NCBI RefSeq assembly: GCF_024519315.1
Contig: NZ_JANIIC010000007.1
Span: forward strand, 1 to 64,000
Direction: 5' to 3'
Length of the DNA stretch: 64,000 nucleotides
Source: Streptomyces malaysiensis subsp. samsunensis
GTDB lineage: Bacteria > Actinomycetota > Actinomycetes > Streptomycetales > Streptomycetaceae
Position numbers and translations under genes: made by a program. The notes below the pieces were generated by a model. That model was given only the letters and a program-made list of their open reading frames with translations. It was not told where the DNA came from and did not search any database. Each line of letters starts with the position of its first letter. Positions within the stretch are counted from its first letter, which is position 1. This document shows positions 7,540 through 16,525 of this stretch, in pieces.

Positions 7540-8736
7540 GTGGATCGACATCTTCCGCGTACTCCGCACATCAGGCGGCTGGTCACCGTCAGCGGCCTGT
7601 TCGCGTTCGTTCTCACCTGGCTCGCGGACATCGCCGTGGTCAGGAGCAATTCCATGGCGTCCGGAACCGCCTGGCTGCCCGTTGTGGCCACCGGCCCTCT
7701 GATCGCCCTGGCCGTCCTGGAGACCCCCTGGTCGCCGTCGCTGGACACCTGCGTCGCCGCCGTGGTGTCACTGTCCTTGGCACTCACCGCTTGGAGCCTG
7801 ATCGCACCGAGCACCATGGCGTGGTGGGGAGTTCTGGAGACACTGGGCCTGCTGTGCATGGGCCTGCGCACCACGGCCCAATCCGGCCGGACGGCCGCCG
7901 CGGCGGCGGAAACCGTCCTGATCAGCGCGACCGTACTGCTGCTGCCCCTGCGCACCGGGTCCTGGGAGGCGTTCACCACCGGTGGCTATGTGCTGACCGT
8001 CGCGCTCGCCATCTTCATCACCCTCGGCTACACCATCCGAGCCCTGGAAGCGCGCAGAGAGCGCACGGCCCGCGAGGTCCGCCACGGGGAGCGCCTCGCC
8101 CTGGCCCGCGATCTGCACGATCTCATCGCCCATCACATGACCGGCATCATCGTGCAGGCCAACGCCGCCCTGTCCATCCAGGCCGCCGCACCCGACAAGA
8201 TCGAGCCCATCCTGCGCAACATCGCCCGGTCCGGCGCAGAGACCCTGGAATCCACGCGCCGTCTGGTCCGCGTCCTGCGCGAGGAGAACAACACACCACT
8301 GTGGCCGGGCGACTTGCTCACCGATCTCGGTGAACTCGTGTCCGCCCACTGCGCCGCCGCGTCGCCCGGCTCCGGGCCCACCGAAGCCGATACGGCACGC
8401 CTCGAAGCCACGGCGGCGGCGCGGGTGGCCCGACTGCGGCCCGAAGTGGAGACCTCCGCCCACCGCCTGGTCCAAGAAGCCCTGACCAACGTACGCCGCC
8501 ACGCACCGGACGCGCACACCATCGTCCGCCTGGACGCCGATACGGAGCGACTGCGCGTGACCGTCACCAACACCCCACCGCACCGCAGGGCGCTCACGCC
8601 GGCCGGGGGCCGGGGCGGCTTCGGCCTGCTCGGACTCCAAGAGCGCATCGAGGCCCTCGACGGCACCTTGCGCGCCGGGCCGCTGCCCGGCGGCGGCTGG
8701 GAAGTATCCGCCGCCCTCCCGCTCGCACCGTCATGA
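7540..8736 (+). CDS. Sensor histidine kinase, NarL/DesK-type (HisKA_3)
   Basis: 398-aa membrane sensor. Five or six hydrophobic segments fill about residues 14-170. The dimerisation/phosphoacceptor domain follows, with the His in ARDLHDLIAHHMTGI (HisKA_3), then a HATPase_c domain with QEALTNVRRHA (N-box) and GGFGLLGLQERIEAL (G-box). GTG at 7540 is the only start before the first TM segment. Base 7531 onward is the end of a 34-bp palindrome, so the ribosome-binding site would be inside or beside a strong hairpin. It is followed 93 bp later by its response regulator. The signal is unknown; the divergent MmpL exporter is a plausible target. Confidence 0.9.
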   Translation: MDRHLPRTPHIRRLVTVSGLFAFVLTWLADIAVVRSNSMASGTAWLPVVATGPLIALAVLETPWSPSLDTCVAAVVSLSLALTAWSLIAPSTMAWWGVLETLGLLCMGLRTTAQSGRTAAAAAETVLISATVLLLPLRTGSWEAFTTGGYVLTVALAIFITLGYTIRALEARRERTAREVRHGERLALARDLHDLIAHHMTGIIVQANAALSIQAAAPDKIEPILRNIARSGAETLESTRRLVRVLREENNTPLWPGDLLTDLGELVSAHCAAASPGSGPTEADTARLEATAAARVARLRPEVETSAHRLVQEALTNVRRHAPDAHTIVRLDADTERLRVTVTNTPPHRRALTPAGGRGGFGLLGLQERIEALDGTLRAGPLPGGGWEVSAALPLAPS

Positions 8737-8829
8737 CCCCAAGCCGAGCGCTGCCCGAGCCGGGCCGCCAGGACGAAGCGGCTTGGGCCATCCCGACGCC
8801 GCACAGCCCCGTGATGATAGGAACGGTCA

Positions 8830-9519
8830 GTGCCCGAACCCCGGATTGACGTCGTCATCGCCGATGACCAGGAACTGGTGCGGATGGGATTCAGCCTGAT
8901 CCTGGGGGTGCAGCCGGGGATCACGGTGGTCGGTGAGGCGGCCGACGGCGTGGAGTGCATCGAACTCGCGCGTCGTCTGCGCCCCCGGGTCGTGCTGGCC
9001 GACATCCGCATGCCGCGGCTGGACGGGCTGGAGGTCGTGCGACAGCTGGCCGGTCCCGGCGTGGCCGATCCGCTGAACGTCGTCGTGATCACCACATTCG
9101 ACCAGGACGACTATGTACGAACCGCACTGCGCAACGGCGCATGCGGTTTCCTGCTCAAGGACGCCTCTCCCGACCTTCTGGTGGAGGCGGTCCAGGCGGC
9201 GGCACGGGGCGATGCCCTCGTCTCCCCGGCGGTCACCGTGCGGCTCCTGCGGCGGCTGGAAGCGACGGAACGCGGGACGGTACGGGCACTGGAGGCACCC
9301 GAGGCGTCCGATGCCGCCGGTCTCAGCGAACGGGAGCGGGACATCGTCCGGCTGGTGGCCGTAGGGCGCACGAACCAGGAAATCGGCGATGAGCTGTTCC
9401 TGTCGCTGTCGACGGTGAAAACGTACCTGGGACGGATCCAGGCCAAGCTCAACGCCCGCAACCGGGTCGAGGTGGCGGCCTGGGCCTGGGAACACGGAGC
9501 GGTCCGCGGGAGCAGATGA
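8830..9519 (+). CDS. Response regulator, NarL/LuxR family
   Basis: 229-aa DNA-binding response regulator paired with the upstream kinase. The receiver domain covers about residues 1-125: acidic pocket IADDQ, phosphoacceptor Asp in LADIRMP, Thr in ITTFD and Lys in LLKDAS. The C-terminal LuxR-type helix-turn-helix (about 165-225) has LSERERDIVRLVAVGRTNQE and LSLSTVKTYLGRI. The start is GTG at 8830. The short spacing from the kinase suggests co-transcription. Confidence 0.93.
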   Translation: MPEPRIDVVIADDQELVRMGFSLILGVQPGITVVGEAADGVECIELARRLRPRVVLADIRMPRLDGLEVVRQLAGPGVADPLNVVVITTFDQDDYVRTALRNGACGFLLKDASPDLLVEAVQAAARGDALVSPAVTVRLLRRLEATERGTVRALEAPEASDAAGLSERERDIVRLVAVGRTNQEIGDELFLSLSTVKTYLGRIQAKLNARNRVEVAAWAWEHGAVRGSR

Positions 9520-9580
9520 GACGGCCGTCGGCCGGGACATGGCGGGCTCGATGGGCAAGGGCCCGCCCTAGGATTTCCGC

Positions 9581-10237
9581 ATGGCGAAGCGTGCGGTACA
9601 TCGGCGGGCCCGGAAGATCCTGGGCGAGGAGCCCGTGGCCCTGGTCTGGTGCGAGGTTCACAAGGGCATCCCCGTACCGCCCCAAGAGGTGCACCGGGCC
9701 GCGGGCAAGGGGCGGTTGAAGCCGGGGCGCCACTGGCTGCTGTACGTGGGGGCCGTGGTGTTCTTCTTCGTCGTCGTCCCGGTGATGCTGATCGACGCGC
9801 TGAGTACCCGACTTGAGCAGCCGTTCCAGCGGTCCCGTAGCCGCGGACCGCGGCGGACTGGGCCGGACGCCCGGCCCTCCGCCTCCCGCGGCCGTACGGC
9901 CGACGGTGCCTTCGACGGCGACTGGGACCTGACCGCGGGCCAGTTGCTGCTGCGCTGGTACGGGCATTCGCCCAACCCCCAACGCCTGGTCATGCTGGCC
10001 CGCGAGCGCGTCTGTATCGCCACGTCGCCGCGCCGTCGGCTGTCGCCCACCAGGGCCGACGACTTCCGGATCGTCGCGGAGTTCCCCCTCGATCAGGTCC
10101 GCGTCGAGGGCGAGGCGGGCCAGCCGCGCGGCTTCGCCACGTTCCGGCTTCGCTTCGCCGACGGCTCCTGGCTGGAGCTGGGACGGCTGGGCGAACCCGA
10201 GGACGCGGACCACTTCCTCCGTACCGTCAGCGGCTGA
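9581..10237 (+). CDS. Hypothetical single-pass membrane protein, 218 aa
   Basis: Not recognised beyond a general actinobacterial type. A basic N-terminus (MAKRAVHRRARK) is followed by about 50 polar residues, then one strong TM segment (about 53-72, LLYVGAVVFFFVVVPVMLID). A basic Pro/Arg linker leads to a soluble C-terminal domain with several Trp and hydrophobic strands (about 115-215). It starts 61 bp after the response regulator on the same strand, so it may be read from the same promoter. No enzymatic motif is visible. Confidence 0.65.
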   Translation: MAKRAVHRRARKILGEEPVALVWCEVHKGIPVPPQEVHRAAGKGRLKPGRHWLLYVGAVVFFFVVVPVMLIDALSTRLEQPFQRSRSRGPRRTGPDARPSASRGRTADGAFDGDWDLTAGQLLLRWYGHSPNPQRLVMLARERVCIATSPRRRLSPTRADDFRIVAEFPLDQVRVEGEAGQPRGFATFRLRFADGSWLELGRLGEPEDADHFLRTVSG

Positions 10238-10377
10238 TCGGCGGTCATGACGGCCGCTTGCGTGGTCGATGGGCCGGGACAGCGCCGCATTAGCTGTCTG
10301 TTAGCAGAACAACAATCCGGTCTTCGAAGCTGATTGTCGTCCGGGAGAGAGACGACAGAGCACAGCATCGAGAGGCC

Positions 10378-10971
10378 ATGATGAACACCGCCACCGCCAC
10401 CAACCGCTTCCGTGGCCGCGCCGGCCGCCGTATCGCCGCCGCCATCGTCGCCGCCGCGGCGCTGAGCCTGGGGGCCACGGCCTGCGGGCCCGACTCCGAG
10501 GCGGCGGACTCCGCCGGCTCCTCGGCCTCGGCCCAGCCCACGGGCGGCTCCTCCTCGGACAACTCCGGCTCGCAGGGCGAGGACGGCGGCACGTCCTCCA
10601 CGGCGCCGCCCGCAGACGGCAACGGCGGCGGGTCCGCCACCCCCGGGGGCGGCGCGGCCGACGCGGGCAACGAGCGCACGATCGTCGGCAGGCTGGAGTA
10701 CCTCGCGCCCGGCAAGCTGATCGTCAAGCCCGAGGACGGCGGTATGGACCAGGCGTTCCTCGTCGCCAACGCCACGCGGATCCTCGGCGGGGCCGCGATC
10801 TGCTCCGCCGACGACGGCAGTGTGTCCCTCGGCGAGGACGGCTACGGCACCTCGAAGTGCACCGTGGACCAGTTGGAGAAGGCGGCGAAGACCAACGCCG
10901 TGACCGTTCGCGTCACCATGGACTCCAAGTCCGGCGGTGCCGATACGGTCGAGGAGAAGTACCACCCGTAA
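10378..10971 (+). CDS. Putative secreted lipoprotein, 197 aa
   Basis: The N-terminal signal has a twin-Arg-like basic patch (GRAGRR), a hydrophobic Ala-rich core (19-31) and a lipobox-like GATAC, with Cys36 as the likely lipidated residue. A low-complexity Ser/Gly/Asp linker (about 38-98) precedes a small folded domain (about 100-197) beginning RTIVGRLEYLAPGKLIV, with two Cys that could form a disulfide. It could be an extracytoplasmic binding or envelope-stress protein; no family assignment is possible by eye. The 140 bp upstream holds a GTCGTC/GACGAC inverted repeat, and the GAGAGG just before ATG is the ribosome-binding site. Confidence 0.7.
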   Translation: MMNTATATNRFRGRAGRRIAAAIVAAAALSLGATACGPDSEAADSAGSSASAQPTGGSSSDNSGSQGEDGGTSSTAPPADGNGGGSATPGGGAADAGNERTIVGRLEYLAPGKLIVKPEDGGMDQAFLVANATRILGGAAICSADDGSVSLGEDGYGTSKCTVDQLEKAAKTNAVTVRVTMDSKSGGADTVEEKYHP

Positions 10972-11111
10972 GCCCGAGCACGAGATGCCGTCGAACCACT
11001 CGCGGATGGCGGCCCGGCCCGCCCCGGGAACCACCGCCGTCCGCCCACTCATACCGCTCGCCGCCGGTGGCGGGCGGAATAGCGGTGGTTCATCACGCCT
11101 TGCTGGTAGGC

Positions 11112-11498
11112 ATGCGTATCTTCCGTACCTACGCGCGCGTCTACGCCGCCGACCTGGACGCGGTTCTGACATCCCTCGGGACCGTCACCGGCGAGCCGGT
11201 CACCACCCGATTCACGATGCCGAACGGCCTGGAGCTGGCCGCCATCGGCCAGGTTCTGGTCGTGGCGGGAGACGAGCGAACGCTGGAGCCGTACAAGGCC
11301 ACGTCGGCGACGCTGATCGTGGACGACCTCGATGAGTGTCAGGCACGCCTCGACCGGGCGGGAGCGGAGCTCGTGCGCGGTCCGCAGGCCGTTCCCACCG
11401 GCCGGAACCTGACCGCCGGGCTGCCCGGTGGCGTTCAGATCGAATACGTCGAGTGGGACGAGGCGCAGTGGGAGCGTGCCGGGGGTCGGCCGGCCTAG
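11112..11498 (+). CDS. VOC (glyoxalase/bleomycin-resistance) fold protein
   Basis: 128-aa protein with one to two beta-alpha-beta-beta-beta units of the vicinal oxygen chelate fold: MRIFRTYARVYAADLDAV at the start, ATLIVDDLDECQARLDRAGAE in the middle and GGVQIEYVEWD at the end. Metal ligands of true glyoxalase I are not all evident, so it may be a binding protein rather than a lyase. The 4-bp CTAG at its stop is shared with the stop of the convergent serine hydrolase gene. The ATG at 11112 is preferred over upstream in-frame starts because it begins the fold. Confidence 0.7.
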   Translation: MRIFRTYARVYAADLDAVLTSLGTVTGEPVTTRFTMPNGLELAAIGQVLVVAGDERTLEPYKATSATLIVDDLDECQARLDRAGAELVRGPQAVPTGRNLTAGLPGGVQIEYVEWDEAQWERAGGRPA

Positions 11499-12712
11499 GG
11501 CCTCGTCCCCTCCGGAGCATGCCGCCGCTCGTGCGGACGGCTCTCGCAGAGGGCCGTCTGGACGGCGGCCTTCATGTCGTCGTCCTGGGCGTCCGGACCA
11601 TGCGGGCCGATGTTCACCATGACCGTCGCCTGGCCGCCGTCGGCCGTGGCACCGCCCACCGTCCCGTATCCGGGGATGTCGCCGCTGTGGCCCCAGTAGC
11701 GGCCGCCGCAGGGCAGTGGTCTGCTCTCCAGGCCGAGGCCGTACGCCCGGCCGTCCGGGTTGCCGGTCGGGCGGGTCCGCATCATCTCCCGCAACTGGGC
11801 CGGGCGCAGCAGCCTGCCGCGTACGAGCGCGTCCAGGAAGCGGTTGAGGTCGGTGCCGCTGGAGATCATTTCGCCGGCCGGGCCCGCGACCGTGGGGTTG
11901 ATGGCGGTGATGTCCATGAGCGGCGCGTCCTCGCCGGGCCGTACGTACCCGCGCGGATGCGGTCCGGGGATCGCCGGGGCGTCACCCGGCACATAGGTCT
12001 CGCGCAGACCGAGCGGTTCGATGATGCGCCGGCGGATCTCCTCGCCATACGCATGGCCGGTCACCTTTTCGATGAGCAGGCCGGCCAGCAGGTAGTTGGT
12101 GTTGGAGTAGCGCCAGGCGGTGCCGGGTTCGAAGGTCGGGGGGTGGGCGAGCGCGATGTTCACCAGGTCGCGGATGTCGTGGTGGGCGAGCGGGTCCTCG
12201 AGGACCTCCTGCGGGGGGAGGTATTCGAGGATGTCGGGCACGCCGCTGGTGTGCTGGAGCAGCTGACGGACGGTGATCTCCCGGCCGTCGTTGCCGTGTC
12301 CGCGGATGACACCGGGCAGATAGCGCTCCACCGGTGCGTCGAGGGCGACGCGACGCTCTCCCACCAGCTGGAGCACGACCGTCGCCACGAACGGCTTGGT
12401 CATGCTGCCGATCCGGAACCTGCTGTCGCGGTGGATCGGCGCATGGGTGCTCACGTTCGCGACGCCGCTGGTCAGCACCGCGCTGCCGCGCCGGTTCCGC
12501 ACCTCCGCGAGCGCTCCGGGCGCGCCGTCGACCGTGGTCAGCCGGTGCAGGAGCGCGCGCAGCCGAGGGGTGTGGTCGGCGGCCGCGGCGGTGGTGGCGA
12601 TTCGTGGTCCGGCCTCGGCGCCGTCGTCCATCAGCGCCGCCGCCGTGACGCCCATCGCCACGGTGAGCGCGAGTCCGCTCCCCAGCACACGCTTGCGCTT
12701 GATCAGGCCCAC
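11495..12712 (-). CDS. Secreted serine hydrolase, beta-lactamase/D-Ala-D-Ala carboxypeptidase (class C type)
   Basis: 405-aa exported enzyme of the S12 family. A signal peptide (KRKRVLGSGLALTVAMGVTA) precedes a domain with the catalytic SMTK (SxxK, about residue 105), YSN (YxN, about 205) and HSG (KTG-like, about 345). Such proteins cleave D-Ala-D-Ala peptides or act as esterases. The GTG at 12712 has a GGGAGGGG ribosome-binding site about 8 bases upstream. Its stop overlaps the stop of the convergent VOC gene. True beta-lactamase activity cannot be inferred. Confidence 0.88.
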   Translation of the reverse strand: MGLIKRKRVLGSGLALTVAMGVTAAALMDDGAEAGPRIATTAAAADHTPRLRALLHRLTTVDGAPGALAEVRNRRGSAVLTSGVANVSTHAPIHRDSRFRIGSMTKPFVATVVLQLVGERRVALDAPVERYLPGVIRGHGNDGREITVRQLLQHTSGVPDILEYLPPQEVLEDPLAHHDIRDLVNIALAHPPTFEPGTAWRYSNTNYLLAGLLIEKVTGHAYGEEIRRRIIEPLGLRETYVPGDAPAIPGPHPRGYVRPGEDAPLMDITAINPTVAGPAGEMISSGTDLNRFLDALVRGRLLRPAQLREMMRTRPTGNPDGRAYGLGLESRPLPCGGRYWGHSGDIPGYGTVGGATADGGQATVMVNIGPHGPDAQDDDMKAAVQTALCESRPHERRHAPEGTRP

Positions 12713-12917
12713 GTGATGTCCCCTCCCGGCTCCCCATCGCGGCCGTATGGTCACGTTAGAGATCGCCGGGCCTGGGATCGATCCGGCCAGCCCCCGGAGC
12801 GCCCGGGGGACAGCCCCACCCCGGCCCGGTCCGGCGGCGGTCCGCTGGAGCGGACCGCCCGCACCCGGCCAGCACTCTTCGCCGCCGAGGTCGCCTACCG
12901 GAGGAGGTGGCCGCCGC

Positions 12918-14003
12918 CTACTGGCGGTGGGGTCGGAGCAGTTCGAGCAGGGCGTCGGTGAAGTCCTCCGTGGTGGCCGTGCCGCCCAGGTCGGGGGTGC
13001 GGACGGGGGTCTTCGCCAGGACGGTCGCGATGGCGTCGGTGACGCGGGTGGCCGCCTCGGGGTGGCCGAGGTGGTCGAGCAGCATGGCGGCGGACCAGAT
13101 CGCGCCGAGCGGGTTGGCGATACCGCGCCCCGCGATATCGGGCGCGGAGCCGTGGACCGGCTCGAACATGGACGGGAAGTCGCGTTCGGGGTTGAGGTTG
13201 GCCGCGGGGGCGATGCCGATGCTGCCCGCGACCGCGGCGGCCAGGTCGCTGAGGATGTCGCCGAAGAGGTTGGAGGCCACGACGACGTCGAAGCGCTGAG
13301 GGTCGAGGACGAACTTCGCGGCGAGGGCGTCGATGTGCTCCTGGTCCCAGGCCACCTCTGGGTGCGCGGCGGCGCGTTCGGCGACGAGTTCGTCCCAGAA
13401 GGGCATGGTGTGGACGATGCCGTTGGACTTGGTCGCCGAGGTGAGGCGCCCACCGCGCCGCTCGGCCAGGGAGAAGGCGTAGTCCAGGACGCGGGTGACG
13501 CCCTTACGGGTGAACACCGCCTCCTGGACGGCCATCTCCTCCGGCAGCCCCCGTCCGAGGCGGCCGCCGATCTCGCCGTACTCGCCCTCGACGTTCTCGC
13601 GGACCACGACGAGGTCCACATCGCCGGGCCCGGCCCCGCGCAGCGGGCTGGGCACGCCCTCGAAGACGCGGATGGGGCGCAGATTGACGTACTGCTGGAA
13701 GCCCCGGCGGATGGGGATCAGCAGACCCCACAGCGAGACATGGTCGGGGACGCCGGGGTAGCCGACGGCGCCGAGCAGGATCGCGTCATGGCCGCGCAGC
13801 CGGTCCAGACCGTCCTCGGGCATCATCGCGCCCTGGCTGAGGTAGCGCTCGCAGGACCAGTCGAACGTCTCGTAGGTGAAGCCGAGGCCGTGCCGGGCGG
13901 CGACGGCGTCCAGGACGCGGCGGGCGGCCGGGATGACCTCGTTGCCGATGCCGTCGCCGGGGATCAGGGCGATGCGGTGGTTGGTCGTGCGGCGGTTCGT
14001 CAT
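12918..14003 (-). CDS. Tartrate dehydrogenase / D-malate dehydrogenase (decarboxylating)
   Basis: 361-aa NAD-dependent beta-decarboxylating dehydrogenase related to 3-isopropylmalate and isocitrate dehydrogenases. Seen are IALIPGDGIGNEV, the VRENVEGEYGEIGGR substrate loop, the ATKSNG lysine segment, NLFGDILSD metal-site Asp residues and the EPVHGSAPDIAGRGIANPLG signature. FDWSCERYL near the N-terminus is characteristic of the tartrate/D-malate branch (TtuC/DmlA) rather than LeuB. The LysR gene upstream on the same strand (71-bp gap) is the usual partner and likely activator. Confidence 0.88.
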   Translation of the reverse strand: MTNRRTTNHRIALIPGDGIGNEVIPAARRVLDAVAARHGLGFTYETFDWSCERYLSQGAMMPEDGLDRLRGHDAILLGAVGYPGVPDHVSLWGLLIPIRRGFQQYVNLRPIRVFEGVPSPLRGAGPGDVDLVVVRENVEGEYGEIGGRLGRGLPEEMAVQEAVFTRKGVTRVLDYAFSLAERRGGRLTSATKSNGIVHTMPFWDELVAERAAAHPEVAWDQEHIDALAAKFVLDPQRFDVVVASNLFGDILSDLAAAVAGSIGIAPAANLNPERDFPSMFEPVHGSAPDIAGRGIANPLGAIWSAAMLLDHLGHPEAATRVTDAIATVLAKTPVRTPDLGGTATTEDFTDALLELLRPHRQ

Positions 14004-14073
14004 GGAGGGGATTGCAGCAGGGGCGCGTCCTCCGCGTCCAAGACACAGATCGGATGTGCCTTATAGGTCCGCC

Positions 14074-14952
14074 CTATGAGCGTTCCATGGCGGTGCTCAT
14101 GAACGCCCGCGCCGCCGGGGTCAGCTGGGCCCGCCTGCTGACCAGCGCGATATGCAGGCTGGTGGTCGGCTCGAGATCCAGGACCAGCGCCCCCGCCCGC
14201 TCGGCCAGCCCGCGCCAGGCGTCGGTGACCACCGCCAGGCCGACGCCCCGCAGGACCAGCGGCAGGATCGCCACCCGGTGCTCGGTCTCGACCACGACGG
14301 TCAGCTCGACGCCCTCGGCCCGGAGGTCATCGACGTAGCGGCGCATCCCGGTCCCCTTCTGCCCCACGATCAGCCGATGGCCGGCCAGCCGCTCATGGCG
14401 CACCGGCACCCCTGGGGGGAACGGCCCGTCCGGGGGTGTCAGCAGTACGAACCGCTGCTCGATCAGCGGGTGGATGCGTACGTCGCCCTGCGGTGCGGCG
14501 TCGGGGGAGGCCAGCAGCCCCAGCTCGCATACGCCGGTGCGCACCATCTCCGTCACATCGCGGGGGGTGAACGCGGCCTGCACCCGTACGGACACCGCGG
14601 GATGGGCCCGGGTGAAGCGGTCGATCATCCCGGTCAGCGGCTCGACGGCCTGGGAGGGCGGGGCCGCGATGTCCACCCGGCCGCCGCGCAGCCCGTGCAC
14701 CGACTCCACACTCGCCCGCGCGAGCTGGAGGCTGCGCACCGCCTCCCGCGCCGGTTCGATCAGCGCCGTGCCCGCCTCGGTGAGGACCGCCCGGCGGCCG
14801 ATGCGGTGGAAGAGGTCGCTGCCCAGGTCGCGCTCCAGGGCACGGATGGCCTGGGAAAGGGACGGCTGTGACAGATACAGCGCGGAGGCCGCCCGGTTGA
14901 ACCCGCCGTGGTCCACCACGGCCAGGAAGTACTCCAGCTGCCGCACATCCAC
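14074..14952 (-). CDS. LysR family transcriptional regulator
   Basis: 292-aa regulator. An N-terminal winged HTH (about 1-60) has VRQLEYFLAVVDHGGFNRAA and LSQPSLSQAIRALERDLG; the effector-binding domain covers about 90-290. The GTG at 14952 is preceded by GGGAGG. It lies between the tartrate/malate dehydrogenase (downstream, same strand) and a divergent dehalogenase-like hydrolase 111 bp away, and could control either or both. An 8-bp palindrome CTTATAAG (15001-15008) lies in the divergent promoter, and a related CTTATAGG sits near the LysR stop (14061). Confidence 0.9.
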   Translation of the reverse strand: MDVRQLEYFLAVVDHGGFNRAASALYLSQPSLSQAIRALERDLGSDLFHRIGRRAVLTEAGTALIEPAREAVRSLQLARASVESVHGLRGGRVDIAAPPSQAVEPLTGMIDRFTRAHPAVSVRVQAAFTPRDVTEMVRTGVCELGLLASPDAAPQGDVRIHPLIEQRFVLLTPPDGPFPPGVPVRHERLAGHRLIVGQKGTGMRRYVDDLRAEGVELTVVVETEHRVAILPLVLRGVGLAVVTDAWRGLAERAGALVLDLEPTTSLHIALVSRRAQLTPAARAFMSTAMERS

Positions 14953-15000
14953 CGCGCCGCCTCCCCGCGTCCGGCCACCCTGACAGGTCCATAGGTGTTG

Positions 15001-15008
15001 CTTATAAG
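15001..15008. promoter_or_regulatory. Candidate LysR operator, CTTATAAG palindrome
   Basis: An AT-rich palindrome inside the 111-bp GC-rich promoter between lysR and the hydrolase gene. A close relative, CTTATAG...CTATGAG (14061-14081), lies between lysR and the dehydrogenase. Two related sites on either side of lysR suggest autoregulation and control of both flanking genes. Confidence 0.3.
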
Positions 15009-15063
15009 GATTGTCGTCAACGGGTCTTGGACGCGCACCGCGGGCGGCTGCTGGGATCGGGCC

Positions 15064-15966
15064 ATGACCGATCAGCTGCTGGGCGACTTCGACCGCCGCA
15101 CCATCGATGTCGAGGGTGTGGGAATCCATGTGCGCACCGCCGGGGACGGGCCGCCGCTCCTGCTGCTGCACGGCTATCCGCAGACCCATGTGATCTGGCA
15201 CCACATCGCCCCGGCGCTCGCGGCCACACACCGTGTGGTCCTGGCCGATCTGCGCGGCTACGGCGACAGCGACAAGCCCGCGTCCGACGCCGAGCACCTC
15301 ATGTACTCCAAGCGGGCCATGGCGCGCGATCAGCTGCTGGTGATGCGGGAGCTGGGCTTCGACCGCTTCGCGGTCGCCGGCCACGACCGGGGCGGCCGGG
15401 TCGCCCACCGGCTGGCCCTGGACCATCCGGGGGCGGTCTCCGCGCTCGCGGTCCTCGACATCGTGCCCACGCGGCATGTCTTCCAGCACGCCGACAAGGA
15501 CTTCGGCCTCGGCTACTACCACTGGTTCTTCCTGGCGGCGGGCAACGGCATCCCGGAGCATCTCATCGGCCGGGACCCCGAGTTCTGGATCCGCGCCCGG
15601 ATGGGGGCGCGCCACCACGGCGGCACGCCGTTCGACGAGGCGGCCCAGGCCGAGTACGTCCGCTGCTTCTCCGATCCCGCGGCCATCCACGCCAGCTGCG
15701 AGGACTACCGCGCCGCCGCCACGATCGACCTGGTCCACGACGACGAGGACGCCGCCGCGGGCCGCCGGGTGACCGCACCGCTGCTGGCCCTGTGGGGTGC
15801 GCACGGCTTCGTCGGCCGCCACTACGACGTGCCTCGGGTCTGGCGCGGCTACGCGGACGATGTGCGCGGGCAGGCCCTGCCGTGCGACCACTACCTCCCC
15901 GAGGAGGCGCCGGAGGAGACGCTGCGCCAACTGCGGACGTTCCTCGCGGACCACGGCGCCGCCTGA
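15064..15966 (+). CDS. Alpha/beta hydrolase, fluoroacetate (haloacetate) dehalogenase-like
   Basis: 300-aa hydrolase whose active-site residues match fluoroacetate dehalogenases. Seen are the oxyanion strand HGYPQTH (36-42), nucleophile Asp108 in GHDRGGR with the two substrate-binding Arg (109 and 112), acid Asp132 in VLDIVPT, the fluoride-pocket His153-Trp154 in YYHWFFL with Tyr215 in CEDYR, and the catalytic His276 in CDHYLPEE. The known family hydrolyses fluoro- or chloroacetate to glycolate plus halide. The conserved halide pocket argues for dehalogenase over epoxide hydrolase (which would have a different Tyr pair), but specificity needs assay. It is divergent from lysR, its probable regulator. 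ATG 15064 follows a GGATCGGG sequence. Confidence 0.82.
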   Translation: MTDQLLGDFDRRTIDVEGVGIHVRTAGDGPPLLLLHGYPQTHVIWHHIAPALAATHRVVLADLRGYGDSDKPASDAEHLMYSKRAMARDQLLVMRELGFDRFAVAGHDRGGRVAHRLALDHPGAVSALAVLDIVPTRHVFQHADKDFGLGYYHWFFLAAGNGIPEHLIGRDPEFWIRARMGARHHGGTPFDEAAQAEYVRCFSDPAAIHASCEDYRAAATIDLVHDDEDAAAGRRVTAPLLALWGAHGFVGRHYDVPRVWRGYADDVRGQALPCDHYLPEEAPEETLRQLRTFLADHGAA

Positions 15967-16002
15967 TCCGGGGGCCGGGGTCTCGGCGGGCGGCCGGTAC
16001 GG

Positions 16003-16435
16003 CTACGTCGGTATGACGGTGACCAGGTCTGCGGGCATCCTGGCCCGCAGATCGTCCCACTCGCCCTCGCTGATATGGCGCTGGAGGATCTCCAGGACGG
16101 TGTGGACCAGCTGTTCGGTGTCGCCCTGGATCGAGTACGGGAAATCGTGCCGGATCCGCTGGAAGAACTCCTCGCTGTGCATCTTCACGGGCGTCTCGGC
16201 GGGTTTCCAGCCGTCGTAGTAGATGCCCCGCACCAGCATCGGGAGCTGTGCGCCGAACTGGACGGCCTCGTCCACCGTCAGCCGGTCCCGTAGCTGGTGC
16301 AGGACCGCGCGCAGGGCGGCGTAGGACTGTTTGCGGCGCGCCTTGGGGCCAGCCGTAGGCGTCCTCGATCTCCTTGAGGAGCCGGTTGGTCTTGTCGACC
16401 GTGGTGTCGAAGGAGGGAAAGCCTGTCGCAACCAT
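16003..16435 (-). pseudogene. DUF2267 protein, interrupted by a single-base frameshift
   Basis: Read in two frames it gives an intact DUF2267 protein of about 143 aa. The first frame from ATG 16435 runs FPSFDTTVDKTNRLLKEIEDAYGWP, then the frame must change to KARRKQSYAALRAVLHQLRDRL and on to the end VTVIPT. The break is at a run of four C on the coding strand (GGGG at 16345-16348 on plus); removing one C restores the frame. DUF2267 proteins are small helical proteins often found with heat-shock genes in actinomycetes, and this one is the last gene of the chaperone operon. The frameshift could be a true mutation or a sequencing error. Confidence 0.85.
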
Positions 16436-16525
16436 CGTGTTCTTCCTTCCGGTGCCCGCGGCGGCCGCCCGGCGGGGCGGCCGCCGCGGGGGTGGGAGAG
16501 CCGGTTCACGGCCGGCGGCGCGGCC

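Noticed and set aside
12747..14066. 439-codon plus-strand frame
   Set aside because: Mirror of the tartrate dehydrogenase gene; no motifs.
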